Assembly (NCBI GenBank): GCA_050953805.1
Contig: JBMNNE010000001.1
Coordinates: 214,832-278,831 of the forward strand
DNA: 64,000 nucleotides
Direction of reading: 5' to 3'
Source: DUQW01 sp050953805
GTDB taxonomy: Bacteria > Bacillota_I > Bacilli_A > Acholeplasmatales > Acholeplasmataceae
The notes under the pieces are model-generated. The model had not been told where the DNA came from and did not search any database. It worked only from the letters and a program-made list of their open reading frames with translations. The translations under genes were made by a program, and so were the position numbers. Shown one piece after another: positions 53,956 to 63,057 of the stretch (positions are counted from its first letter, which is position 1; each line of letters starts with the position of its first letter).

Positions 53956-54749
53956 TGTAAATTTCCTTCTTTAATCATTTTGCCATTTTTTATACTTAAT
54001 CCCCAAGTGTATTTACTGTTCTCAAAGTCATATACAATAACCTCTGGGTGATGTGATTGAATCGCAGTACCAATAATAAATGAAACTGGTTGCCTAGTAG
54101 CACAATACATATGAACTTTTAAAACACCATAAGTTCTACATTCATCTAAAAAATCTGTAATTTTATAAAACATGTCATTAAGATAATCTAAAGTTATCTC
54201 ATCGCTAATTGGTAGGTTAAACTCATATTTTGGTAAATCGTTATTATTATGTTTACCTATTTTATACGAACTAGAAATATAGAGCTCAACCTCATTAGAT
54301 GGATTAATAGAAAATTTATTAACTATATTTCTTTTTTTCTTGAAATCTATTTTATAAAATTTGTTTTCGTTTTTAGTACTATCAAATAACGTATAATCTT
54401 TGTTGTCACCCAAACAATAACCATCATAAATTGCAAATGGTACATTTACATATCCCGCATATGAAATTTCTCCGCATTCATCATAATTTTTTAAAATACT
54501 ATATAAATTGATTTTCATATGCTTTAAGTGTGCATTATACCATTTATAACCAAGTTTAACCCTTTTTGGTTGATTATTAATTATATGTGCATTTCTAATT
54601 GGAATTAATTTATCAATATCATTTATATTGACTGTTTTTTTGGTTGCATGAATATAAATCAAGTCTTTCCCTTTCCAACAAAAAGATTTCAACTTAGCTA
54701 TAATTTTGTGAATCAACTTTAACCCTTCAATAATATCTTCTGGACTCAT
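53952..54749 (-). CDS. SAVED-domain protein without fused effector
   Basis: About 265 residues. The C-terminal half carries the SAVED signature: GVLKVHMYCATRQPVSFIIG (about 210-230), then a strand with EVIVYDFENSKYTWGL. SAVED domains bind cyclic tri- or dinucleotides and are normally fused to a nuclease, TIR or membrane effector. I see none here; the N-terminal ~100 residues look like a basic, helical region. ATG at 54747-54749 has an AGAGGTG site; a TTG six codons earlier overlaps that site. It lies between a DUF4062 gene and the CD-NTase. Confidence 0.75.
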   Translation of the reverse strand: MSPEDIIEGLKLIHKIIAKLKSFCWKGKDLIYIHATKKTVNINDIDKLIPIRNAHIINNQPKRVKLGYKWYNAHLKHMKINLYSILKNYDECGEISYAGYVNVPFAIYDGYCLGDNKDYTLFDSTKNENKFYKIDFKKKRNIVNKFSINPSNEVELYISSSYKIGKHNNNDLPKYEFNLPISDEITLDYLNDMFYKITDFLDECRTYGVLKVHMYCATRQPVSFIIGTAIQSHHPEVIVYDFENSKYTWGLSIKNGKMIKEGNLQ

Positions 54750-54793
54750 TTTACACCTCTTATTCAAACATCTATAATTAAACCACCATCAAT

Positions 54794-55840
54794 TTATTTA
54801 AAAAGATAAGCCGTCTTATTTTTCAATATTTTTTTTACTTGTTCCCTTATTTCAAAATTAATTAATTCTTCCTCATCTTGATCTGTAGAGACACAAGAAG
54901 TATCCCGAGGATCAATATCTATATCAATACCGAAATTAACTTCTAGCTTTTTGAACAACTCATCTATGTCAAAATAATATTCATGTTCTTTATCGATATA
55001 AGCACCAAGATCGTTCATTAATATGTCACCATCATTTATTTTTTTAAACCCAAAATCATGGTAATTAAATATATCAAAAGCATCATCAATTAATTCCCAT
55101 AGTTTTAGTATATCTATTTTTTTAAGTTTTAGGTTGTGCATACTTATTTTATCAGAATAAATTAGGTTTAATAAGTCGTCCATATTGACTAAATTCGTTT
55201 GAGAAAAACTGTAATAATCAAACTTCTTATCAATTGCAAGTCTAATTAACAATTGTTGAAAAGGGGAAAGAATATCAAATTCGAAATCATCTTGAAAAGA
55301 TTCTTCATCATTCTCGCTATTAAATCTCATTAAAGAGGGCGAATATTCAAATTCAGTTCCTCTATACCATCCAGGTCTTTTATTATTTATAATTGAATTC
55401 ATAATAGAACTTCCAAAATTAGAGATGAAATCCTCGATGCTGTTGCACATTGAGACCGTTCTAGTGTCGGATACTCTTTTTCTAAAGTCTTCTAACTTTT
55501 GTTGATGTTCAAATGATTCATCACTATCATCACCATAATTAAGCATAAAAACAAGAACTGGTATTTGTTTGCTAAGGGCATAATTATATTCTAACTCAGT
55601 AAAACTAATACCACTTTTTGACTCTATACTTCCATAACGTTTCCCTATTATCAAAACATAATAATCTGTGAGATCAATTACTTTTTTTATAATTTCAAAC
55701 TGCTCTTCATCAGCAGCAGGGAAAAACTCCATTCCAGCTGGTATATGATCGTATTTTAATATCGAATCAAAGGCTCTTTTTCTCTCCTCAATTAAATCTC
55801 TATATGTTGAACTTACAAAAAATTGGTATTTTACTTTCAT
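54794..55840 (-). CDS. DUF4062 protein (TIR/SEFIR-like), candidate CBASS effector
   Basis: 348 residues. The N-terminal ~160 residues are DUF4062: FFVSSTYRDLIEERKRAFDSI, GMEFFPAADEEQ, YYVLIIGKRYGS, TELEYNYALSKQIPVLVF, a flavodoxin-like fold related to TIR and SEFIR and usually N-terminal to STAND NTPases. The C-terminal half (about 170-348) is acidic with no NTPase motif. It heads the operon DUF4062-SAVED-CD-NTase (26-nt and 4-nt junctions). A split TIR-like effector plus SAVED sensor is a reasonable guess, but no catalytic residue can be assigned. Confidence 0.78.
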   Translation of the reverse strand: MKVKYQFFVSSTYRDLIEERKRAFDSILKYDHIPAGMEFFPAADEEQFEIIKKVIDLTDYYVLIIGKRYGSIESKSGISFTELEYNYALSKQIPVLVFMLNYGDDSDESFEHQQKLEDFRKRVSDTRTVSMCNSIEDFISNFGSSIMNSIINNKRPGWYRGTEFEYSPSLMRFNSENDEESFQDDFEFDILSPFQQLLIRLAIDKKFDYYSFSQTNLVNMDDLLNLIYSDKISMHNLKLKKIDILKLWELIDDAFDIFNYHDFGFKKINDGDILMNDLGAYIDKEHEYYFDIDELFKKLEVNFGIDIDIDPRDTSCVSTDQDEEELINFEIREQVKKILKNKTAYLFK

Positions 55841-55966
55841 AATTTCTCCTATTTTAATATTAAATTATTTATTTAGACAATCCGGATAAACGATGGTATC
55901 TTTGGTATGTTGTTTCTTTCATCCACAATATCGTTTATTAATATTACACCAAATAGAAAACAAAAG

Positions 55967-58900
55967 TTACAAATTTATAATATTTATTTCGCTTTTTTGT
56001 TGAATGTTATCTCTAATAAAATTTCTGATATCTTCAGGTACGTTATATTTATTAAATAATCTTTCCTCTATTTGATCAATAGTGTCAGTCCACCAAGACT
56101 CTTTGAAGTCTTGAACTGGAACAGCTCCCCATGCAGTTGTACTGTGTTGTGAATATTTGTTTAAATAAAGTAAGGCCCTTGCAAATCTTGTCATTAAATA
56201 TTTAGCATGATATGATGCTTTTTCAAATGTACTATACGTTCCTTGTTCTTGAAAACTTTCGGTACATACTTCATTTGGAGAAGCGATAATTATATCTGAA
56301 AAAGCTCCACCAAGCCCAGCCTTTTCATCCATATTTCCCCAAGCATATGGTACAAAAACTTTATATTTGTTCATTGCTTTTGTTGTTCTTGGGAACGGAT
56401 AATTTTTAGGAACATAAACTTCTGATTGTTTTCTTGATAATAATCCGTAAATTTTGATATCATCTTTACTTTGTTTTTCTAAATTTGCCGTTGGCAAATT
56501 ATATTTTTCAGGGTAGTCAAGAGCGTCGGTGCGTAAACCATATGGTTTAAGCACCGACGTGATTTTTTGCATAGATTGAAAATCACCCTTATTTAAAACT
56601 AACTCTGCAAGTTTAACTATTTGCTCTGGTTTTTCTATATCAGATTTTTCTATAGGTAAAACCTTCTCTTCTGCATCATCACCATTAGTATAAATCAATT
56701 GTGCTCCATTAAGTTTATTATCATAACCTTTTATCCACAAAATAAAGTTGGTCCACTCGGCACCTGATATTCCAGGAAAAACATGCTGTCTATTATCGAT
56801 AAAAACTATTTGTTTATCTTTTTTAACTTGAGGAGTATTTAGTTTAGATAAGTTATTAGCATTTTTCGGTTCTTGCCAGCCTATAGGAAATACTAACGAA
56901 ACCACTTTGCCTAATTCTCTTGATAACAAATAAAAATCTGTATAGATTTGTTGTTTTGCGCTACTTTGATATGGCGGATTACCAATAACTGCATTAAATT
57001 TCATATTTCCTCTTTCTCCTCTCTTCCAAGTTTGTTTATTTGCTATTTTCTTAACTAAGTTCTCATAATTATTTGTATAATCTTCTTTCATCAATTCAAC
57101 AATATCCTCTATTACTAAGATATTAGTTGGGTATTCTTTTTCATCTTTATAACCTTTAAGTGTTCTCTTTGTAATAGCAGCTGCCATTTTGGTCCTACAT
57201 ATCACAAATATATTATCATTTAAGATTTCTTGCCATAGTGTAGAAATGTTTTTCATTTGGCCTGTGTTTTGTACGTTTAAATAAATACTTATAGCCGAAT
57301 ATAAAGGGTACAATCCTGATTTTGAGTTAATTTCTAATATATGAGAATCCGTATTAAAAATATCTTTAGTAACATTATTTTTATCAACCCATCTCGCTGA
57401 TGTATTATCATCAATCTTAATTATATTTTCATAATTTTGTTCATAAAAATTAGCCCCACCTATCGTTTCTCCCATATGCATATTTACTGCTCTCCACGGT
57501 GTAAGTACTGTCTCCTTATCTGGATTTTTAAAGGTCGCAAACAAATCGGACAATGCCTGCACTCTTTCAAGTGGGGGTAGTTCATCAGCTGCTTTTGCCT
57601 GTCTTCTAATTTTTAAACCAGCTTCTATAAAGACTTCATTATCAAAATATTTACTAAAATCTATAAATATTTCTTTACTAACACCCTCTGGCATAAATTC
57701 TACCCAAGATTTATCATCAATAATGTTTGTAAAGTTTTCTACTCCGATTTTTTCTTCTATACCAATATCAGCACCATAAATTAAAAGTGGTATTCTAATT
57801 GCAATTCCTCTTAGAATAGCTATTGCACTCAGTCGTTCTTTTAATTTTCTTCGTCTTTCTTTTAAAAGTTCCTTTTCTTCTTCAGTTAACTCTTTCTTCT
57901 TTTTTTCAATTATTTCTCTTAATTCATCCTCTAGACCTTGATCATTAATTAAGATATCGCCTTTTATAGGTGCAGCGTTTGCAGCTTTTAATGTCTTCTT
58001 TAAGTTTTGGAATTTTTCCCATTCGACATCAGTTAAATTCAATAGATTATCATTATATAGACCAGTGTCATCAAATCCATTTCTAGCAACTCTATCGATA
58101 GTCGCCCTTTTTAACTGAACTAACATATAATTAACATCATATGGTTTCATTTGAGAACCATCGATTGCTATTACAGGGCAGAAATTTAAAAAATCACCTA
58201 TTTGTGCTTCATTATTTATAACTGCTCCAGGTCTTCTTGATAAATTACTAATTTCAGCAATAATTTTTAAAGTTCTGTCGGGTGCAAAATCAAAAACATA
58301 ACAATTAGTTTTCATTTTTGTTCCAATTGTGGCCGGAGTTTGAACTCTAAAGATGGTTTGTAAGTACGAACTTGCTGAGGTTTGTGCTGAGCCTGATAAC
58401 ATAAAAACTGCTGTCCATGCTGGAACTGTTACACCTGTTGTTAATCTTCCGCAAGAAAGAGTAATACTTCTAGTTTGTTCTGGATTGTCAGTAATAGCTT
58501 TTTGTACCATTTTCAATGCGTCTTGATTCGGTACTTCTTCGTCTCCTTCGCCGGCTACATTCACTATATCAAAATGTTGAAATACTGGATGTTTTTTAAG
58601 TAATGAAGATAATGCCTTTGCTTCCTTAACACCCGGAAGCATCCAAAGTGTGTGTCTAAAATTATCTCTATATTCTATTGTTGAAAATGGATAATTATGT
58701 TCTCCTTGTTGAACTAGTAAATTTAAAAAGAAACGAATATCATCCTCATATACAAACTTTCCATCATATGATTTATCTAGATTTAAATGAGGACTATGTT
58801 TTCTCAAATTCGGAGTCCATACTTTGAAAAATTCTCTAAAATTAAAAGCTTTATCTTCTATATCTAAATATCTTTCTTGTTTAATTATTTCTTGTAAATC

Positions 58901-60037
58901 ATATGTATATATATTCATTTTTGGAAGAGACTCATATGGATTAGAATCTCCAAAACGTTTTTGAACCCAATCTAGTTTCGCTTTTTGTTCCATTACATAG
59001 TCCCAAGTAAAGACCTCTTCATCTTTAAATGTCACATTGCTTTCAGGTGTTAATAGATTAAATGGCGTTCCAGAAAGATATAATGTTTTAGTTTTTTTAG
59101 TGCTAACTATTAACTCTTCTAAAACTTTAGAGCCTAAATCCGTTTGTGTACCTTCATGGGCCTCATCATTGATAATAAAATCCCATTTTTCATTAACGAT
59201 ATCTTCGTTTTTATCGTGTCTTCCTCCAAACATTTTTGAGCCCCTTAAATCTTGCATACTAGCAAAATATACAAAACTCTTGCCCTCATTTTGATGAGCC
59301 TTCACAAGATCATCAAATTCATAACCAACAGATTTGCTTCCATAAATATATTTAGGGTTATCATAAAATATTTTATTAAAATCTTCATACCAACTTTCTT
59401 TTACAACTGGTCTATGTGTAATAATTAGAGTTTTATTAAATTTCATGCGTTTTACTACTTCAAGTGCAGATAATGTTTTCCCAAAACGCATTTTTGCATT
59501 CCATAACATATGGCCATGAGTATTAATTTCAATACCACGTTTAGTAAATTGTTTTATTGTTTTTGTTATAGCCTCTTCTTGTTCTGGTCTAAATATAATA
59601 GGGGTTCTACCTTCAGAAATTTCCCTTGCATAAAGGGAGCTTCTACCTTCTTTAACAGCCACTATAGCATTTTCAACTGTATCAAGATCTACTTCAAACC
59701 ATTCTTGTGCACCGTTTAAATTTTTATCACTTCTTTTAATATTTGATCTAATCAAAACAGCGTGAACATCATGATCGCTAAAAGCTTTATTTTTATTATT
59801 GATTGCTAATGTGGTATAAAAAAGTCGATAACTAATACCCGCAGTTTTAGTATATGTATCGATTCTAGCAACTGCTGCTTCATTCAACTCATCACAATTA
59901 TCATGAATTTTATGCACATTTTGTATATTGTGAATGGTTGTTTCTCCTATTTTTAATAATCCTTTGTGGCTTTCGCTATCAATTCCAAACACATAAATTA
60001 ATTTATGCGAGAAGGTTGACTTAAATTTATTTTCCAT
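55967..60037 (-). CDS. GIY-YIG / helicase / N6-methylase restriction-modification protein
   Basis: 1356 residues. An N-terminal GIY-YIG-like (T5orf172 type) segment (about 12-130; KLIYVFGID..KGLLKIGET). A superfamily 2 helicase core (about 145-620) has MLWNAKMRFGKT as Walker A (about 177-188) and INDEAHEGTQ as Walker B (about 280-290), with a late motif VFMLSGSAQTSASSYLQ. A coiled linker (about 690-750) precedes an Eco57I-type N6-adenine methylase region with NAVIGNPPYQ (about 1010-1020) and a C-terminal recognition-like part. All-in-one restriction, translocation and methylation is likely. It is 13 nt behind the 60051-61031 gene. Confidence 0.82.
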   Translation of the reverse strand: MENKFKSTFSHKLIYVFGIDSESHKGLLKIGETTIHNIQNVHKIHDNCDELNEAAVARIDTYTKTAGISYRLFYTTLAINNKNKAFSDHDVHAVLIRSNIKRSDKNLNGAQEWFEVDLDTVENAIVAVKEGRSSLYAREISEGRTPIIFRPEQEEAITKTIKQFTKRGIEINTHGHMLWNAKMRFGKTLSALEVVKRMKFNKTLIITHRPVVKESWYEDFNKIFYDNPKYIYGSKSVGYEFDDLVKAHQNEGKSFVYFASMQDLRGSKMFGGRHDKNEDIVNEKWDFIINDEAHEGTQTDLGSKVLEELIVSTKKTKTLYLSGTPFNLLTPESNVTFKDEEVFTWDYVMEQKAKLDWVQKRFGDSNPYESLPKMNIYTYDLQEIIKQERYLDIEDKAFNFREFFKVWTPNLRKHSPHLNLDKSYDGKFVYEDDIRFFLNLLVQQGEHNYPFSTIEYRDNFRHTLWMLPGVKEAKALSSLLKKHPVFQHFDIVNVAGEGDEEVPNQDALKMVQKAITDNPEQTRSITLSCGRLTTGVTVPAWTAVFMLSGSAQTSASSYLQTIFRVQTPATIGTKMKTNCYVFDFAPDRTLKIIAEISNLSRRPGAVINNEAQIGDFLNFCPVIAIDGSQMKPYDVNYMLVQLKRATIDRVARNGFDDTGLYNDNLLNLTDVEWEKFQNLKKTLKAANAAPIKGDILINDQGLEDELREIIEKKKKELTEEEKELLKERRRKLKERLSAIAILRGIAIRIPLLIYGADIGIEEKIGVENFTNIIDDKSWVEFMPEGVSKEIFIDFSKYFDNEVFIEAGLKIRRQAKAADELPPLERVQALSDLFATFKNPDKETVLTPWRAVNMHMGETIGGANFYEQNYENIIKIDDNTSARWVDKNNVTKDIFNTDSHILEINSKSGLYPLYSAISIYLNVQNTGQMKNISTLWQEILNDNIFVICRTKMAAAITKRTLKGYKDEKEYPTNILVIEDIVELMKEDYTNNYENLVKKIANKQTWKRGERGNMKFNAVIGNPPYQSSAKQQIYTDFYLLSRELGKVVSLVFPIGWQEPKNANNLSKLNTPQVKKDKQIVFIDNRQHVFPGISGAEWTNFILWIKGYDNKLNGAQLIYTNGDDAEEKVLPIEKSDIEKPEQIVKLAELVLNKGDFQSMQKITSVLKPYGLRTDALDYPEKYNLPTANLEKQSKDDIKIYGLLSRKQSEVYVPKNYPFPRTTKAMNKYKVFVPYAWGNMDEKAGLGGAFSDIIIASPNEVCTESFQEQGTYSTFEKASYHAKYLMTRFARALLYLNKYSQHSTTAWGAVPVQDFKESWWTDTIDQIEERLFNKYNVPEDIRNFIRDNIQQKSEINIINL

Positions 60038-60050
60038 AATTCATACCCCT

Positions 60051-61031
60051 TTACAAGATGTCTACAAATCTAATTATTTTATCGTTTTGCCAATCTTTTA
60101 TAATTGAATATATCCCATTATGTTTAAAAATATTTTGGGTTTCACACCCTAAACAAGAACTTATGTCTGGTTCGCCAAACAAGTTATACCCTATTATTTT
60201 TTCATCGCTACAACTATTGGGTATTACACCTTTTAAACCATCCATTTGCCAAAAGTTCCAAGAAATTATATCTGCGATTTGATTAACCAATTCAACGTTA
60301 GGAACTTCATTAAACTTATACTCATAATATTCTATAAATGTGTATAATAAATTTAATCTAGCTATTAATAAATTGTCGCCTTGCCACTCATATCCATAAG
60401 TTGATTGATATGCTTTTATAGCCCAATGAATCCAATCTTTTTTTTCGTTGGCATTTTCATTAATAACCCTTAGTTTCCTATCTAAAACTCCAATCCTATC
60501 CTTAATTTGAATATAATTTCCACTAACTGTATCATATCTACTAACAATATAGGGAGCTTCACCGCATGTAATCTCAATCCTTAAGTCTAAGATATAATCT
60601 TGCCATCTTTTCTTCTTAAATTCTATTTTATTTGAGATTGACTCCCAAGACTCTTCTTTTTCAATATTAAACACATTTTCTTCATCAAACCATACATTAT
60701 CAATCAAATTATTTTGATGATTACAAACCCATGACGGTGTAAAAACCTCTCCTTTTTCTTTAATACGTTTTTGTTTTTCAATAATACTTTTATTGATTCT
60801 TGGTTGAATAATATTTTTATGTTTTCCCAAAATTAAAGTAATATCTATTTCATGATTGAATTCGTATTTGGAACCATATTTTATATAATTATCAGTAGCC
60901 CATATGATATTTGATTGTTTTGCTTGATCAACCAATAAAAGAGCAAGAGTATCGCTCGCAAGTTTATATTCTCCGTTTTTAAAAATATTTATATATTCAT
61001 TTTTTAATTCATGTTCTTTTTTAATGTTCAT
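60051..61031 (-). CDS. Restriction-modification partner protein (subunit M-like)
   Basis: 326 residues. It contains EKGEVFTPSWVCNHQNNLID (about 90-112), the motif seen at the SAM-binding start of RM methylases, and ITCGEAPYIVSRYDTVSG (about 153-171), typical of small proteins annotated as restriction endonuclease subunit M that pair with Eco57I-type helicase-methylases. There is no NPPY motif, so it probably depends on the large neighbour for catalysis. First gene of the two-gene operon, AAGGA ribosome site. Confidence 0.75.
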   Translation of the reverse strand: MNIKKEHELKNEYINIFKNGEYKLASDTLALLLVDQAKQSNIIWATDNYIKYGSKYEFNHEIDITLILGKHKNIIQPRINKSIIEKQKRIKEKGEVFTPSWVCNHQNNLIDNVWFDEENVFNIEKEESWESISNKIEFKKKRWQDYILDLRIEITCGEAPYIVSRYDTVSGNYIQIKDRIGVLDRKLRVINENANEKKDWIHWAIKAYQSTYGYEWQGDNLLIARLNLLYTFIEYYEYKFNEVPNVELVNQIADIISWNFWQMDGLKGVIPNSCSDEKIIGYNLFGEPDISSCLGCETQNIFKHNGIYSIIKDWQNDKIIRFVDIL

Positions 61032-61325
61032 AATTAATCCTTTAAATTAACATTCTATATTATAATCTTATCATATTTCACAAAACTTTTCTCCGTGTTT
61101 TATCAATAAATCAAGATTATAAACAAATCAATCGTATTCTAATTAGACATGGATTTGGTTCGGACACCTGTCGAGTTTGCTAAAGTCAATCGGTTCGGAC
61201 ACCTGTCAAGTTTGATAGTTTTTTGCATGAAAAAAGCCTCAGAAAAGCGTATTCCTCTAAGGCTTTATAAATTTCTATAATCGCTTTGTTGGCTTAATAA
61301 AGCCATTACTAAAGTAAGATTTGTT
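61032..61325. other. Intergenic region with tRNA trailer repeat B
   Basis: About 120 bp of AT-rich upstream sequence of the RM operon, then repeat B (61152-61329). Within B a 35-bp tandem repeat (GGTTCGGACACCTGTC at 61157 and 61192) precedes the terminator hairpin. Confidence 0.6.

Positions 61326-61329
<4 letters not shown>
61152..61329. repeat. tRNA-Cys trailer (repeat B)
   Basis: The native trailer of the tRNA, closely matching 52324-52500. Matching begins in a 35-bp tandem (61157, 61192) and ends exactly at the complement of the tRNA CCA end. Confidence 0.85.
61233..61266 (-). terminator. tRNA-Cys terminator
   Basis: Stem 61233-61243 with 61256-61266 (one wobble pair), followed on the minus strand by T6. 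Confidence 0.85.
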
Positions 61330-61399
<70 letters not shown>

Positions 61400-61414
61400 T
61401 AATTACGCTATTTA

Positions 61415-61443
61415 ATTATATCTAATTTTGATATATTTTGCAA
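61415..61443 (-). promoter_or_regulatory. Promoter of tRNA-Cys
   Basis: -35 TTGCAA (61438-61443), 17-bp spacer and -10 TATAAT (61415-61420), about 16 nt upstream of the tRNA 5' end. Confidence 0.75.
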
Positions 61444-61458
61444 ACCTTTACCCTTTAT

Positions 61459-62019
61459 TTAAAGTAGATATAATCCTAATCCTAGAAATCCAGATATAAT
61501 AATTAGTAAAATAGGAGATAGTTTTTCTTTAAACAATGCACTAACAATCGACATAACTCCAAAGATAACTAAAGCTTGCCAACTAAAGTCAAAGTTTTGT
61601 GGATCTCCAATAATTGATTTAATAGTTACATTTAAGGCGGCAGCTAAAATAAATCCAATGATTGCTGGTTTTAAAATATCTAATACTTTTTGAACGATGG
61701 GGTGTTTGATGAATTTATCGCTGACGGCAGCGATAAATAAAATGATTAAAAATGATGGTAAAACCACTCCTAATGTTGCGAAGATTGCTCCTAAAAAGCC
61801 GAAGGTTTCATATCCGGCAAAAGTCGCGATATTAATCGCGAATGGTCCTGGAGTTGATTCGGCAATTCCGATAAATTGAAAAACTTGAGTTTCAGTTAAA
61901 TATCCATTATTAATCATCTCTTGATTAATTAATGGGATCATTGAGTAACCACCACCAAAGGTGAAAAGACTAATTTTAAAGAAAACCCAAAAAAGTTTTA
62001 GTAGTTCTAAAAATGTCAT
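61459..62019 (-). CDS. Half-size chromate transporter (CHR family), second of pair
   Basis: 186 residues, six membrane helices, with the family motifs FTFGGGYSMIPLI and AESTPGPFAINIATFAGY. Short-chain CHR proteins work as adjacent pairs of unlike halves. This half is intact; it overlaps the end of the other half (62016-62576) by 4 nt. Chromate or sulfate transport is the family's role; the physiological substrate here is unknown. Confidence 0.88.
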   Translation of the reverse strand: MTFLELLKLFWVFFKISLFTFGGGYSMIPLINQEMINNGYLTETQVFQFIGIAESTPGPFAINIATFAGYETFGFLGAIFATLGVVLPSFLIILFIAAVSDKFIKHPIVQKVLDILKPAIIGFILAAALNVTIKSIIGDPQNFDFSWQALVIFGVMSIVSALFKEKLSPILLIIISGFLGLGLYLL

Positions 62020-62576
62020 AAATCTATCACCCTTCCTAAATAGTAAATCGTGATGCCGAAGGCGATAAAAATTAACATTAAATAAATTAAATTAAAGTTA
62101 GTTAAAAAGGCGATAATTAAGGCAATAAAGAAAATAATGATATTAAAATAACTTTTCTTAATTGGCTTACTTAAGCGATAAGCGGCTTGAAAGATTAAGA
62201 CACCAACTCCAGCTTGAATGCCTTTTAAAAATCCTTGTATATATTGATTAGTGCTAAATTGTTGTAAGAAGATTGAAATTAAAATAATAATGATAAAAGA
62301 TGGTAAAACGACGCCAATCGTGGCTAAAAAAGAGCCGAGGAACTTGGCTCTTTTATATCCAATAAAAGTCGCTGCGTTAATCGCGAAAGGACCCGGGGTC
62401 GATTCCGCGATTGCAAGGAGAGTTAAACATATCATCTTTCGTGATCCATTCCTTCTTTTCGGTAACTTCTTTTTCAATGATGCCTAAGCATGACGTAGCC
62501 ACCACCGAAAGTAAAAAGACCGATTTTAAAAAAGGTCCAGGAAGAGATCTAAATACATTTTTAGTTTTTCCTTCAT
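62016..62576 (-). pseudogene. Half-size chromate transporter, first of pair, frameshifted
   Basis: From ATG at 62574-62576 the sequence encodes MKEKLKMYLDLF, then shifts frame to FFKIGLFTFGGGYVML, shifts again to GIIEKEVTEKKEWITKDDMF, and shifts back to LAIAESTPGPFAINAATFIG, which runs open to the stop at 62016. At least three single-base shifts lie within 120 bp, so no complete protein is made as written. The rest (about 140 residues) is well conserved, which suggests recent loss or local sequence error rather than old decay. Confidence 0.8.
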
Positions 62577-62586
62577 AGTAGTAATT

Positions 62587-63014
62587 TTAATATTTTTGCT
62601 TTCTAATCTTTCCGTCAGTTTTGTGGATTACGATATCACTGTCAGCGTTTTTAGCTAATCCTTTAGCGATAATCGATCGCTTCTTTTTGAGTTCTGAAAA
62701 TATTTAATCGTTTTATCAGAACCTGATTTTCGAACTCGCCACTGGTTGTAAAACTCGGATTTTTCATCGTTGTTTTGTGAGATGTGATACTTTTGAGGTC
62801 TAGCTGTTTCTGGTTCTGCTGGTTTTGGTTCTTCCTTTTTCACTTCAACTTTAGCTGGAGCTGGTTTAGCTTCAACTTTCTTTGGGGCAGCTGGTTTTAC
62901 TTCTGCTTTCTTTGGTTCAACCGGTTTAACTTCTTCTTTTTTAGGTTCAACCTTTGGTGGTTCTTCCTTAACTACTGGTTGTGGTTTGGCTTTTTTTCTT
63001 CTAAAAAAACACAT
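62587..63014 (-). pseudogene. DUF2188-domain protein, frameshifted near the C-terminus
   Basis: The first ~100 residues are open: a basic start (MCFFRRKKAKP), a Pro/Lys/Glu/Ala-rich repeat region (about 15-70, EPKK and APKK units), then YHISQNNDEKSEFYNQWRVR and KSGSDKTIKYF. After that the DUF2188 domain continues in shifted frames: RTQKEAIDY, then AKGLAKNADSDIVIHKTDG and KIRKQKY with stop at 62587-62589. Two single-base shifts (about 62697 and 62672) break it. As written it ends at 62655, in a false tail. The proximal shifts in the neighbour gene point to a common cause. Confidence 0.75.
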
Positions 63015-63057
63015 TTAATATTCCTCCTCTATATTTTTTTATTTTAATTTTTAATGA

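Noticed and set aside
55940..55965. Another LytTR class I site (two TTACA copies)
   Set aside because: Period is 23 bp rather than 21 and the 9-bp units do not match the consensus.
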